Assembly (NCBI GenBank): GCA_017305925.1
Contig: JAFKJW010000085.1
Coordinates: 1 to 42,868, forward strand
Direction of reading: 5' to 3'
Source of the DNA: Hyphomicrobiales bacterium
GTDB lineage: Bacteria; Pseudomonadota; Alphaproteobacteria; Rhizobiales; Rhizobiaceae
Length of the DNA stretch: 42,868 bases
Shown here: one piece after another, positions 24,894-36,927 of the stretch
Position numbering within the stretch: the first letter of the stretch is position 1
Layout: each line of letters begins with the position of its first letter
The notes under the pieces: model-generated
Databases searched by the model: none
What the model was told of the DNA's origin: nothing
Seen by the model: only the letters and a program-made list of their open reading frames with translations
Program-made: the position numbers and the translations under genes

Positions 24894-26348
24894 ATGATGG
24901 CCGCCAGGCTGCCCGCCATCCTCAGGACGACCGCGGCGCGACTTTCCGCACTTTATCTCATCCTTTTCGCGATCTGCGCGATCGTCCTCGTCTTCTACAT
25001 GACATCGCTGTCGGCGCGGATGCTGGCCGCGCAGACCATGGAGACGATCAACGAGGAGGTGGCCAACCTCGGCGGCGCCTACCAGCGCGGCGGCCTGCAG
25101 CGCCTGGTGCGGGTGATCGGCCAGCGCGCCCGCCAGCCGGGCGCCAACCTCTACCTGATCGCCGACGCCAACGGCCGCATCCTCGCCGGCAATGTCGAGA
25201 GCCTTCAGCCGGGCGTGCTGGAGACCGAGGGCTGGACGACCGTGCCCTTCACCTACGAACGCTACGGCGAGGGCGGCGACGATCCCGCCCAGCCGAGCGT
25301 CGACCTGCCGGAAAGCCGCGTCGACCCGCGTACGGCGCATGACGCCATCGCGCTGGTGCTGCGGCTGCCCAACCAGATGATCATGCTGGTGGGCCGCGAC
25401 CTCGGCGAGCCGCAGCGCCTGCGTTCCGTGGTGCAGCGCTCGCTGATGATCGCTCTCGGCATGATGGGTCTCGGCGCGGCCCTCATCTGGATGCTGGTCG
25501 GGCGCCGCGCGCTGATCCGCATCGACAACGTGTCGGAGGCGAGCCGGCGCATCATGGGCGGCGACCTCAACGGCCGGCTGCCGGTAACGGGCGCCGGCGA
25601 CGAGTTCGACCGCCTGTCGGCCAACCTCAACACCATGCTCGCCCGCATAGCCAGCCTGAACGAGGGATTGCGGCAGGTCTCCGACAACATCGCCCATGAC
25701 CTGAAGACGCCGCTGACGCGGCTCAGGAACCGCGCGGAAGCCGCGATCTCGGGCGACGCGAAGCCGGAAGAATATCGCGCCGCGCTGGAGCAGACGATCG
25801 CCGAGTCGGATCAGCTCATCAAAACCTTCAACGCCATCCTGATGATCTCCCGGCTGGAGGCGGGGTATTCGGCGGAGCAGACGGCCACCGTCGATCTCAC
25901 CACCGCCGTCCGCGACGTGGTCGAACTCTACGAGCCGGCGGCCGAGGAGGTCGGCGTGGAGCTGCGGGCGTCCGTGGAGGACGGCCTCTCCATCGACGGC
26001 AACCGCGAGCTGATCTCGCAGGCGCTGTCGAATGTCATCGACAATGCGATCAAGTATGCCTCCTGCGACGGCCGGAAGGCGCAGGTGGAGGTGGAGTTGC
26101 GCCGCGCCGACGACGGCATCAGCCTTGCCGTGACCGACAACGGTCCCGGCATTCCCGACGCGGCGGACCGCGAGCGCGTCACCGAGCGCTTCGTCAGGCT
26201 GGAGAAGAGCCGGTCGCAGCCGGGCTCCGGCCTCGGCCTCAGCCTCGCCGGCGCCGTCATGAAATTCCACGGCGGCAGGCTCGAACTGCTTCCCGCCGAC
26301 CCCGGTCTCACGGTAGTGATGCATTTTCCGGTGAAGACGGGCGGCTGA
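24894..26348 (+). CDS. Sensor histidine kinase, partner of the degP-linked regulator
   Basis: A 484-residue membrane kinase. Helix 1 is at about 17-40 (LSALYLILFAICAIVLVFYM) and helix 2 at about 184-204 (LMIALGMMGLGAALIWMLVG), with a periplasmic sensor domain between them. A HAMP domain follows, then His268 in VSDNIAHDLKTPLTRLRNR. ATP-binding boxes are NVIDNAIKY, DNGPGIPD and GSGLGLSLAG. It starts 33 bp after the regulator gene, and its TGA overlaps the glnE ATG by one base, so glnE is probably co-transcribed with this signalling pair. Confidence 0.9.
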   Translation: MMAARLPAILRTTAARLSALYLILFAICAIVLVFYMTSLSARMLAAQTMETINEEVANLGGAYQRGGLQRLVRVIGQRARQPGANLYLIADANGRILAGNVESLQPGVLETEGWTTVPFTYERYGEGGDDPAQPSVDLPESRVDPRTAHDAIALVLRLPNQMIMLVGRDLGEPQRLRSVVQRSLMIALGMMGLGAALIWMLVGRRALIRIDNVSEASRRIMGGDLNGRLPVTGAGDEFDRLSANLNTMLARIASLNEGLRQVSDNIAHDLKTPLTRLRNRAEAAISGDAKPEEYRAALEQTIAESDQLIKTFNAILMISRLEAGYSAEQTATVDLTTAVRDVVELYEPAAEEVGVELRASVEDGLSIDGNRELISQALSNVIDNAIKYASCDGRKAQVEVELRRADDGISLAVTDNGPGIPDAADRERVTERFVRLEKSRSQPGSGLGLSLAGAVMKFHGGRLELLPADPGLTVVMHFPVKTGG

Positions 26349-29320
26349 TGAGCGCAGGAAAGGCAAGGGCGGCGGGGTCGTCGTGGTTCGGGGCGCCGCC
26401 GAAACCTCTGCGGCCGCTGGACGAGGCGGCGGCGCGGGCCGATCTCGACGAGATCGCGGATCTGGCGCGCGAGCGCTCGTTGCCGCACCTTGCGGCGCTG
26501 ATCGCGGTGAACGGCCCGGACGCGGCTTTCCTCGCGGCCGTGCTCGATCTTTCCGACTTCATGCGTGATTTCCTGCGGCGCCGGCCCGAAGCGCTCGAAG
26601 ACCTGCTCGCCAGCTCGCTGGTGGAGCGGCTCGAGGCGATCAACCGGGCGATCGCGGCGCTGCCCTTCGCGGAGGACGCCACCGAAGCCTCCATGATGGA
26701 GGGGCTGCGCTTGCTGAAGGCGGAGGCGCATTTCCTGATCGCCTTCGCGGATCTGGGCGGCGCTGGCGAGCCGGCCGACACGGTCGAGCGCCTGAGCAGC
26801 CTCGCCGACGCCTCCATCGGCGCGGCCGTCGATTTCCTCCTGCGCGACGCCGACCGGGCAAACAAGCTGAAGCTTCCCGATCCCGGCCGGCCCGGCATGG
26901 AGTCCGGGCTGATCGTGCTCGGCATGGGAAAGCTCGGCGCGCGCGAGCTCAACTTCTCCTCCGACATCGACCTGATCGTCTTCTTCGACCCGGAGGCGAA
27001 GGCGATCGTCGAGCCTTACGAGGCGAACGACCTCTTCACGCGGCTGGCGCGGCGGCTGGTGCGCATCCTCCAGGACCGCACCGAGCACGGCTATGTGTTC
27101 CGCACCGATCTCAGGCTGCGGCCGGACCCCGGATCGACGCCGCTGGCGATCCCGGTCTCGGCGGCGCTGCACTACTACGAGAGCCGGGGCCAGAACTGGG
27201 AGCGCGCCGCGATGATCAAGGCGCGGCCGGTGGCGGGCGACATCGCGGCGGGCGAGGCGGTGCTGCGCGAGCTGCAACCCTATGTCTGGCGCAAGTACCT
27301 CGACTATGCGGCGATCGCCGACGTGCATTCGATCAAGCGGCAGATCCATGCGCACAAGGGCCATGGCGAGATCGCCGTGCTGGGGCACAACGTCAAGCTC
27401 GGCCGCGGCGGCATCCGCGAGATCGAGTTCTTCGTGCAGACGCAGCAGCTCATCGCGGGCGGCCGCTTCCCGGCCCTGCGCGGCCGGCAGACGGTCGCCA
27501 TGCTGGACGAGCTGGCCCGCCAGAACTGGATCGCCGAGGAGGCCCGGCAGGCCCTGACGCGACAATACTGGTTCCTGCGCCGTGTCGAGCACGCGCTCCA
27601 GATGGTGGCGGACGAGCAGACGCACACCGTGCCGGAGGACGAGGAAGGGCTGGAGCGCATCGCGCATATGCTTGGCTTCGACGGCGCCGCGTCCTTCTCT
27701 GAGGCGCTGCGGGAGGCGCTGAAGGAGGTCGAGCGGCATTACGCGGCCCTCTTCGAGACCGCCCCGGCGCTCTCGGCCGGCATCGGCAACCTCGTCTTCA
27801 CCGGGGATGTCGACGATCCAGAGACGCTGGAGACGCTGCGCGGCCTCGGCTTCGAGCGGCCGAGCGACATGTGCCGCGTCATCCGCGCCTGGCATTTCGG
27901 CCGCTACCGCGCCACCCAGTCGGCCGAGGCGCGCGAGCGGCTGACCGAGCTGACGCCGGCGCTCCTGAAGGCCTTCGGCGCCACGCGCCGCGCCGACGAG
28001 GCGCTGGTCCGCTTCGACGAGTTCCTGGCCGGACTGCCGGCCGGCATTCAGCTCTTCTCGCTCCTGCAATCCAACCCCTCGCTCCTGCAGCTGATCGCCA
28101 CCATCATGGGCAGCGCGCCGCGGCTGGCCGAGATCATCACGCGCCGGCCGCATGTCTTCGACGGGCTCCTCGACCCCTCCCTGCTCTCCGACCTGCCGAA
28201 CCGCAGCTACATGGGCGAGCGGCTGGCGAATTTTCTCTCCGGCGCCAAGGTCCATGAGGACGTGCTGGACAGGTTGCGCATCTTCGCTGCCGAGCAGAAA
28301 TTCCTGATCGGCGTGCGCCTGCTCGCCGGTGCGATCGACCCGGCCCGTGCGGGCAAGGCCTTTTCCGATCTCGCGGACCTCACGGTGGCGGCCGCGTTGG
28401 ACGCCGTCGTCGCCGAGTTCGCCCTTCGCCACGGCCGGGTGAGCGGCGGCCGGGTGGCGATCCTCGGCATGGGCAAGCTGGGCAGCCGGGAGCTGACCGC
28501 CGGTTCCGACATCGACCTCATCCTGCTCTACGATCACGATCCGGCGGCCGAGGAGTCGGACGGCGAGAGGCCGCTTGCGCCGTCGCACTACTATGCCCGC
28601 CTGACGCAGCGGCTGATCGCCGCCGTCTCCTCGCCGACCGCCGAGGGCGTCCTCTACGAGCTCGATCTCCGGCTCCGTCCGTCCGGCAACAAGGGCCCGG
28701 TCGCGACCCATATCGACGCCTTCCGGAAATACCAGCGCAGCGACGCATGGACCTGGGAGCATATGGCGCTGACGCGTGCCCGCCCGGTCGCCGGCGACGA
28801 GGCGCTGATCGCGCTCGCGGTGGAGGAGATTGCCGCCGTCCTCGCCCTGCCGCGCGACGCGGCGAAGGTCGCGGCCGAGGCGGTCGACATGCGCAGGCTG
28901 ATCGAGGAGGAGAAGCCGCCACGCGACATCTGGGACATCAAGCTGATCCCCGGCGGGCTGATTGACCTGGAGTTCATCGCGCAGGTCGCGACCCTGACCG
29001 GCAGGCTGACCTCCGGACACGCGCCCAAACATGCTCTTGTCGGCACGCAGCCGACGCTGGAGGCGCTCGATCCGGCCTTCGCGCCCGGCGAGATCCGCAA
29101 GGACCTGACGGACGCCTTCACGCTCTACATGGGACTGACGCAGATCATGCGCCTCTGCCTCACCGGGCCGTTCGACCGGCGCGAGGCTTCGCCCGGCCTG
29201 CTCGACCTGATGCTGGCGGTGAGCGACCTGCCGGATTTCGGCGTCTTGGAGGCGCATCTGAAGGAGACCGCGCGAACCGTGCGCAAGCATTTCGAGCGCC
29301 TGCTGCGGCCGAAGCGTTGA
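26348..29320 (+). CDS. glnE: Bifunctional glutamine synthetase adenylyltransferase/deadenylyltransferase
   Basis: A 990-residue two-headed nucleotidyltransferase that adenylylates and de-adenylylates glutamine synthetase in response to PII and glutamine. Two catalytic cores are visible: LGMGKLGARELNFSSDIDLI at about residue 193 (deadenylylation) and LGMGKLGSRELTAGSDIDLI at about 704 (adenylylation). Supporting blocks are YVWRKYLDYAAIADVHSIK and KLGRGGIREIEFFVQTQQ. The length matches the family. The stop at 29318-29320 abuts the stop of convergent pleC with no base between. Confidence 0.96.
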   Translation: MSAGKARAAGSSWFGAPPKPLRPLDEAAARADLDEIADLARERSLPHLAALIAVNGPDAAFLAAVLDLSDFMRDFLRRRPEALEDLLASSLVERLEAINRAIAALPFAEDATEASMMEGLRLLKAEAHFLIAFADLGGAGEPADTVERLSSLADASIGAAVDFLLRDADRANKLKLPDPGRPGMESGLIVLGMGKLGARELNFSSDIDLIVFFDPEAKAIVEPYEANDLFTRLARRLVRILQDRTEHGYVFRTDLRLRPDPGSTPLAIPVSAALHYYESRGQNWERAAMIKARPVAGDIAAGEAVLRELQPYVWRKYLDYAAIADVHSIKRQIHAHKGHGEIAVLGHNVKLGRGGIREIEFFVQTQQLIAGGRFPALRGRQTVAMLDELARQNWIAEEARQALTRQYWFLRRVEHALQMVADEQTHTVPEDEEGLERIAHMLGFDGAASFSEALREALKEVERHYAALFETAPALSAGIGNLVFTGDVDDPETLETLRGLGFERPSDMCRVIRAWHFGRYRATQSAEARERLTELTPALLKAFGATRRADEALVRFDEFLAGLPAGIQLFSLLQSNPSLLQLIATIMGSAPRLAEIITRRPHVFDGLLDPSLLSDLPNRSYMGERLANFLSGAKVHEDVLDRLRIFAAEQKFLIGVRLLAGAIDPARAGKAFSDLADLTVAAALDAVVAEFALRHGRVSGGRVAILGMGKLGSRELTAGSDIDLILLYDHDPAAEESDGERPLAPSHYYARLTQRLIAAVSSPTAEGVLYELDLRLRPSGNKGPVATHIDAFRKYQRSDAWTWEHMALTRARPVAGDEALIALAVEEIAAVLALPRDAAKVAAEAVDMRRLIEEEKPPRDIWDIKLIPGGLIDLEFIAQVATLTGRLTSGHAPKHALVGTQPTLEALDPAFAPGEIRKDLTDAFTLYMGLTQIMRLCLTGPFDRREASPGLLDLMLAVSDLPDFGVLEAHLKETARTVRKHFERLLRPKR

Positions 29321-31636
<2,316 letters not shown>

Positions 31637-31668
31637 GTTTCCGGCCCCCAAGCTGGAATTTATCGAAT

Positions 31669-31684
31669 GGTGATTCGGACCCCG
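31669..31684. repeat. 16-bp repeat, copy 1 (inverted relative to copy 2)
   Basis: GGTGATTCGGACCCCG is the exact reverse complement of the sequence at 37898-37913. It contains a GANTC site and lies in the pleC leader. A shorter direct copy, GTGATTCGG, recurs at 31715-31723. Confidence 0.7.
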
Positions 31685-31774
31685 CACTCCCGAATTGCGG
31701 CTAAGGAATCAGACGTGATTCGGCTTGTCCAGCACCTTCTTGAAAAATTCGGCAAGATCCGATTCCGCGGAGTC
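31672..31774 (-). promoter_or_regulatory. Cluster of five GANTC (CcrM) sites in the pleC upstream region
   Basis: GATTC 31672, GAATC 31706, GATTC 31717, GATTC 31761 and GAGTC 31770 fall within 103 bp, all between the pleC start and the pepN stop. GANTC is the target of the alphaproteobacterial cell-cycle methylase CcrM, and clusters in promoters can couple transcription to replication-dependent hemimethylation. No definite CtrA (TTAA-N7-TTAA) site was seen. Confidence 0.6.
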
Positions 31775-31812
31775 CACAACCCTTTTGCGCGCCCGGGTTT
31801 GGGGTCCATGCC

Positions 31813-34455
31813 TCAGTGCAGCGTGCGCTCGACGATGTCGCGCAGGTCGGTCGAGAGCGTGGGCGAGGCGGCGATCGCGAGCAGGGTGCGGCGGGCGAGT
31901 TCCCGGCGCCCCGCCTCCAGCGAGCGCCAGGAGCGCAATGATGTCGCGAGCCGCGCCGCGACCTGCGGGTTCAGCCTGTCGAGGGCGGGGATCACCTCGC
32001 CGAAGAGCGCGTAGCCCGCGCCGTCCGCGGCGTGGAAACCCGTCTGGTTGGCCGCGAAGAAGGTGCCGGCAAGCGAGCGCACGCGGTTCGGATTGGCCAT
32101 GGAGAAGGCGGGATGTGCCATCAGCGCGCGGACGCGGCCCGCGGCTTTGGCGCCGGGCGTCGAGGCCTGTATGGCGAACCATTTGTCGATGACCAGCGGA
32201 TCGCCCTCGAAGCGGCGCGCGAAGGCGTCGAGGGCCTGCCGCGAAAAGTCCGAATCGGGATGGCGGTGCGCGAGCACGGTGAGCGCGGCGGCGCGGTCCG
32301 TCATGTTGGCGGCATGGACGAAATGGTCGTGGGCGAGCCTGTCGCCGCCCGGCAGCGCCGAGAGATGGTCGAGCAGCGTGTTGCGCAGAGCGCGGCGTCC
32401 GGCGTCCGCCGCGCCGGGACTGAACGGGCCTGTCGGACGCAGTGAATCGTAAAGGCTCCGGAAAGCCGCGGCGTTCGCCCCGGCGACGGAGCGCAGGAGC
32501 AGGTTGCGTGCCGTCCAGATCGCGTCGGGATCGATGTCGGAGCCGATCTCGCGCGCCACGTCCGCTTCTCCGGGGAGCGTCAGCGCCAGCGCGCGGAAGG
32601 CGTGTTCCAGGCTGTCGTCGCCGGCGATGCCCCGTGCCGCATCGGCGATGCGCGGGTTGAAGGCCGGCTCCTTGCCGCCGCGCAGCAGGCGGAAGGCAGC
32701 GATGACCTCCTCGGTGAGCAGGCTGTTGAAGGCCTGCCAGCGGCCGTAGGGATCGCTGTCGTGGCAGGCGAGGAAGAAACGGTCCTCGCCCCGCATTTCG
32801 AGCGTCAGCGTCACCGGGGCAGAGAAGCCGCGGTTGAGGGAGACGACCGGCCGTTCCTAGACGCCGGTGAACGTCACGACGTGCCGCCGCTTGCGCAGAT
32901 GGATCACGCCGTCCTCCACGGTGGCGCCGGCCGCCGTCCCGAAGGGCAGATCCCGGCCGTCCGGCCCGACCAGCCCGAAGGCGAGCGGAATGTGCATGAG
33001 GCGCTTGCGCGGCTCCGAGGGCGTGGGCGCCATGGACTGCTCGATCTCCAGCGTCAGCTCGCGGGAGGCTGGCTGGTAGCTGGTCGTCGCGGTTACGCTC
33101 GGCGTGCCGGCCTGGTGATACCAGAGGGCGAATTGCGACAGGTCGTGGCCGGAGACGTCCTCGAAGACGCGCAGGAAATCCTCGATCGTCACGGCCTGCC
33201 CGTCATGCCGCTTGAAATAGAGGTCCATCCCCCTGCGGAAGAGGCCGGCGCCGAGGATGGTGCGCAGCATGCGCACGACTTCCGAGCCCTTCTCGTAGAC
33301 GGTCGCCGTGTAGAAATTGTTGATCTCGCGGTAGCGGCGCGGCCGCACCGGATGCGCGAGCGGTCCCTGGTCCTCGGGGAACTGGTGGGCGCGCAGCGTG
33401 CGCACCTGCGCGATGCGCGTCACGGCGCGCGAGCGCTGGTCGGCGGAGAACTGGTGGTCGCGATAGACGGTCAGCCCTTCCTTCAGGCAGAGCTGGAACC
33501 AGTCCCGGCAAGTGATTCTGTTGCCGGTCCAATTGTGGAAATACTCGTGCGCGATGATCGCTTCGATGTTGGCGAAGTCGCTGTCCGTGGCCGTCTCCTC
33601 GTCGGCCAGCACGTATTTGTCGTTGAAGATGTTGAGGCCCTTGTTCTCCATCGCGCCGATGTTGAAGTCGGAGACGGCGACGATGTTGAAGACGTCGAGG
33701 TCGTATTCGCAGCCGAAGACCGCCTCGTCCCAGGCCATGGAGCGCTTGAGGGCATCCATCGCGTAGCGCGCCCGGTTCTCCTTGCCGCGCTCCACATGGA
33801 TGCCGAGCTCGACGCTTTTCCCGGAATGCGTGACGAAGCGGTCGCGGATCGCGCCGAGGTCGCCCGCGACGAGCGCGAAGAGATAGCTCGGCTTCGGGAA
33901 GGGATCGTGCCATTCGGCGAAGTGCCGGCCGCCTTCGAGGCGCCCGCTTTCGCCGGGATTGCCGTTGGAGAGCAGCACGGGCAGCGTCTCGTCCGCCTCG
34001 ATCCGCACCGAATAGACCGACAATATGTCGGGCCGGTCGAGGAAGTAGGTGATGCGGCGAAAGCCCTCGGCCTCGCACTGGGTGCAATAGACGCCATTGG
34101 AGAGATAGAGCCCCATCAGCGCCTGGTTGTGCAGAGGATCGACCTCGGTTTCGACGAGCAGTTCGAAGCGCGGGCCGGCCGGCGGGCGCGCGATGGTCAG
34201 GTGGCCTTCCTCGATCGTGAAGGCGGAGACGGGCAGCGCCTCGCCGTCGATGGCGATGCCGCGCAGCGTCAGCTTCTCGCCGTCGAGCCTGAGCGGCGCG
34301 CCCGGCGCGACGCCCTCGCGGCGCTCCACCGTGAGGCGCGCGCGCACGATCGTCGCCTCCGGCGCAAGGCTGAACGTCAGCGCCGTGCGCGGGATCGCGT
34401 AGTCGCTCGGCCTGTAGTCCTCGAGCCGGAAGATCGACCCGGTATCGGTGCGCAT
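31813..34455 (-). pseudogene. pepN: Aminopeptidase N (M1 family) interrupted by an in-frame TAG
   Basis: The full reading frame has 880 codons, the normal PepN length, but codon 533 is TAG (32857-32859). The N-terminal part keeps the M1 active site: GAMEN at 267-271, the zinc motif HEYFH at 303-307 and the third ligand Glu326 in LKEGLTVYRDHQF. After the stop the same frame continues without shift as ERPVVSLNRGFSAPVTLTLEM, then DSDPYGRWQAFNSLL and the helical C-terminal domain to 31813. The break falls in the Ig-like DUF3458 domain, so the 532-residue product lacks the C-terminal cap. It is a nonsense mutation, a read-through codon or a base-call error. Both halves are otherwise intact, so the lesion is recent or not real. 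Confidence 0.92.
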
Positions 34456-34617
34456 GCCGTTGTCCCGTCGCCAACACGGCGTCCGCCGCGCCGGGTGGGC
34501 GCGGGCAGATGCCTCAACAAATTGCAGACGGTGCTCTTTACACGAAAGGGCGCGTCGACAACACTGAGGGGAGAGCGTGCGCCTGCGCCGCCTTGTTCAT
34601 CGGATACCGGAGTTTAC

Positions 34618-36927
34618 ATGACCGTCGTCACACCGAAATTCGGGATGGGCGCCTCCGTCCTGCGCGTGGAGGACCGGACCTTCGTCAGCGGCCGCGGCCG
34701 CTACACGGATGACATCAAGTCGGACGGCTTGCTGCACGGCTATGTCCTGCGCTCGCCGATCGCCAACGGCACGTTCAGGATCGTCTCGACGGAAGCGGCG
34801 GAAGCCGCGCCCGGCGTGCGCCTCGTCCTGACCGGCGCGGATGTGGGGAATCTGGGGGATCTGCGGTCGGGCGCGATGCCGAAGCAGCCCGACGGCACGA
34901 AGGCGCCGACCCGCGACATACCGATCCTGTGCCGCGACCGCGTGCACCATGTCGGCGACGCGGTGGCCTTCGTGGTGGCCGACACACGCGCCGAGGCGCA
35001 GGACGCGGCCGAATTGATCGAGGTCGAATTCGACGGAGAGCCGGCCGCCGCCACGCCGGCGACGGCGCTCGACGCCGATACGCCGCTCGTCTGGCCCGAG
35101 CTGGGGAGCAACCGCGCCTTCTCCTACCATATCGGCGACAGGCAGGCGTCGGACGCGGCCTTCGCCAAGGCCGCGCATGTGACGACCGTCCGGTTCCACA
35201 ACAACCGGCTCGTCTGCAACTACATGGAGGCGCGGGCGGCCATCGGCGAATGGAACGAAGCGGAAGACCGATTCGTGCTGACGACCGGCTCGCAGGGCGT
35301 GCATTCGATGCAGAAGATCATCGCCGAGCAGGTGTTCGGCCTCGACGCCGGGAAGCTGCGCGTCGTGACGCCCGATGTCGGCGGCGGCTTCGGGACGAAG
35401 GCCTTCGTCTACCGGGAATATGCGCTGGTCCTCGAAGCGGCGCGGCGCGTCGGCCGGCCGGTGAAATGGACAGGCGACCGCACCGAGCATTTCCTGGCCG
35501 ACGCGCAGGGACGCGACAATGTCGCAACCGCGAGCATGGCGATGGACGGGGAAGGGCGCTTTCTCGCGCTGAAGGTCGAGCTGATCGCCAATATGGGCGC
35601 CTACATCTCGCAATATGCGCCGTCCATCCCGGTGATCGGCGTCTCCATGTCGACGGGCGTCTACGACATCGGCGCGTTCGACGTCTCGGTGACGGGCGTC
35701 TACACCAACACCAGCCCGGTGGACGCCTATCGCGGGGCGGGACGACCGGAGGCGGCGCTGCTTCTGGAGAAGCTGGCCGACGCCTGCGCCCGCGATCTCG
35801 GGCTCGGTTATGACGAGATCCGCCGCCGCAACTTCATCCGGCCGGAGAATTTCCCCTACGTCACGCCGGCCGGCCGCAAATACGACGTCGGCGAGTTTGC
35901 GGGCCATATGGACCGCGCGATCGAGCGGTCGGACTGGCATGCTTTCGAGGAGCGTCTGGCGCAGTCTAAGGCGAAGGGCAGGATTCGCGGTCTCGGCATG
36001 GCGACCTATATCGAGGCCTGCGCGTTCCCCGGCTCCGAGCCCGCCCATGTCGAGCTGAACGGCGACGGCACGGTGACGCTGTTCATCGGCACGCAGACCA
36101 ACGGGCAGGGCCATGCCACGGCCTATGCGCAGTTCCTCTCCGACAAGCTTCATTTGCCGATCGACCGGATCCGGGTCCATCAGGGCGACACCGACCGGCT
36201 GGACAAGGGCGGCGGGACCGGCGGCTCGCGCTCGGTTCCGCTGGGTGGCGTGTCGACGGCGCGCGCCGGCGAGGATCTGGCCGAAAAGATCAGGAGGATC
36301 GCCGCCGACGAGCTGGAGGCGTCCGCCGCCGACATCGAGCTCGTCGAAGGCAGCGCCCGCATCGTCGGCACCGACCGCGCCATGAGCTTCGCCGATGTCG
36401 CACGCGCGGCGAAGAAGCCGGAGGACCTGAAGGGGTTCGGCGAATTCGTGCAGGACGAGGCCACCTATCCGAACGGCACGCATGTCTGCGAGGTGGAGAT
36501 CGATCCCGAGACGGGTGGGACGGAAATCGTCCGCTACACCATCGTCGACGATTTCGGCGCGACCGTGAACCCGATGCTCCTCGAAGGCCAGGTGCATGGC
36601 GGCGTCGTGCAGGGCATCGGCCAGGCGCTCGCCGAGGAGGCCGTCTACGATGCGGAAGGCCAGCTCCTGACGGCGAGCTTCATGGACTACACGATGCCGC
36701 GGGCCGACATGCTGCCCTTCTTCCATTTCGAGACGCGCAACGTGCCCTCGACCACCAATGCGATGGGCATGAAGGGCGCCGGCGAAGCCGGGACCATCGG
36801 CTCGACGCCTGCCGTCCTCAACGCCGTCACCGATGCGCTCTGGCGCGCCTGCGGCATCGGCCATATCGAGATGCCGGCGACGCCGGCGCGTATCTGGGCG
36901 GCGATTCGGGACGCGCGGGTGGCGTGA
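34618..36927 (+). CDS. Xanthine dehydrogenase/CODH-family molybdopterin-binding large subunit
   Basis: A 769-residue molybdenum hydroxylase large subunit starting at ATG 34618 (MTVVTPKFGMGASVLRVEDRTFVSGRGRYTDDI, quoted in part: GASVLRVEDRTFVSGRGRYT). Cofactor-binding blocks include VTPDVGGGFGTKAFVYREY, AYRGAGRPEAALLLE, GTQTNGQGHATAYAQFL and GMKGAGEAGTIGSTPAVLNA. The AYRGAGR loop is the form II (CoxL-like) type, not the form I AYxCSFR of true CO dehydrogenase, so the substrate is unknown and CO oxidation should not be assumed. The FAD and 2Fe-2S subunits expected beside it are absent here. It is divergent from pepN across a 162-bp gap in which no firm promoter was recognised. Confidence 0.9.
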   Translation: MTVVTPKFGMGASVLRVEDRTFVSGRGRYTDDIKSDGLLHGYVLRSPIANGTFRIVSTEAAEAAPGVRLVLTGADVGNLGDLRSGAMPKQPDGTKAPTRDIPILCRDRVHHVGDAVAFVVADTRAEAQDAAELIEVEFDGEPAAATPATALDADTPLVWPELGSNRAFSYHIGDRQASDAAFAKAAHVTTVRFHNNRLVCNYMEARAAIGEWNEAEDRFVLTTGSQGVHSMQKIIAEQVFGLDAGKLRVVTPDVGGGFGTKAFVYREYALVLEAARRVGRPVKWTGDRTEHFLADAQGRDNVATASMAMDGEGRFLALKVELIANMGAYISQYAPSIPVIGVSMSTGVYDIGAFDVSVTGVYTNTSPVDAYRGAGRPEAALLLEKLADACARDLGLGYDEIRRRNFIRPENFPYVTPAGRKYDVGEFAGHMDRAIERSDWHAFEERLAQSKAKGRIRGLGMATYIEACAFPGSEPAHVELNGDGTVTLFIGTQTNGQGHATAYAQFLSDKLHLPIDRIRVHQGDTDRLDKGGGTGGSRSVPLGGVSTARAGEDLAEKIRRIAADELEASAADIELVEGSARIVGTDRAMSFADVARAAKKPEDLKGFGEFVQDEATYPNGTHVCEVEIDPETGGTEIVRYTIVDDFGATVNPMLLEGQVHGGVVQGIGQALAEEAVYDAEGQLLTASFMDYTMPRADMLPFFHFETRNVPSTTNAMGMKGAGEAGTIGSTPAVLNAVTDALWRACGIGHIEMPATPARIWAAIRDARVA

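Noticed and set aside
25928-29290. A long minus-strand open frame opposite glnE
   Set aside because: It is a shadow of glnE, which shows both catalytic motifs and full family length on the + strand.
32602-34617. A very long open frame on the + strand, continuous with the molybdopterin subunit gene and antisense to pepN
   Set aside because: It is a codon-bias shadow of pepN in high-GC DNA. The family match of the downstream protein begins at ATG 34618 and the antisense translation is low-complexity with no recognisable domain.
34618-36927. True aerobic CO dehydrogenase (coxL)
   Set aside because: The active-site loop is AYRGAGR rather than the form I AYxCSFR, and coxM/coxS are absent, so CO oxidation cannot be claimed.
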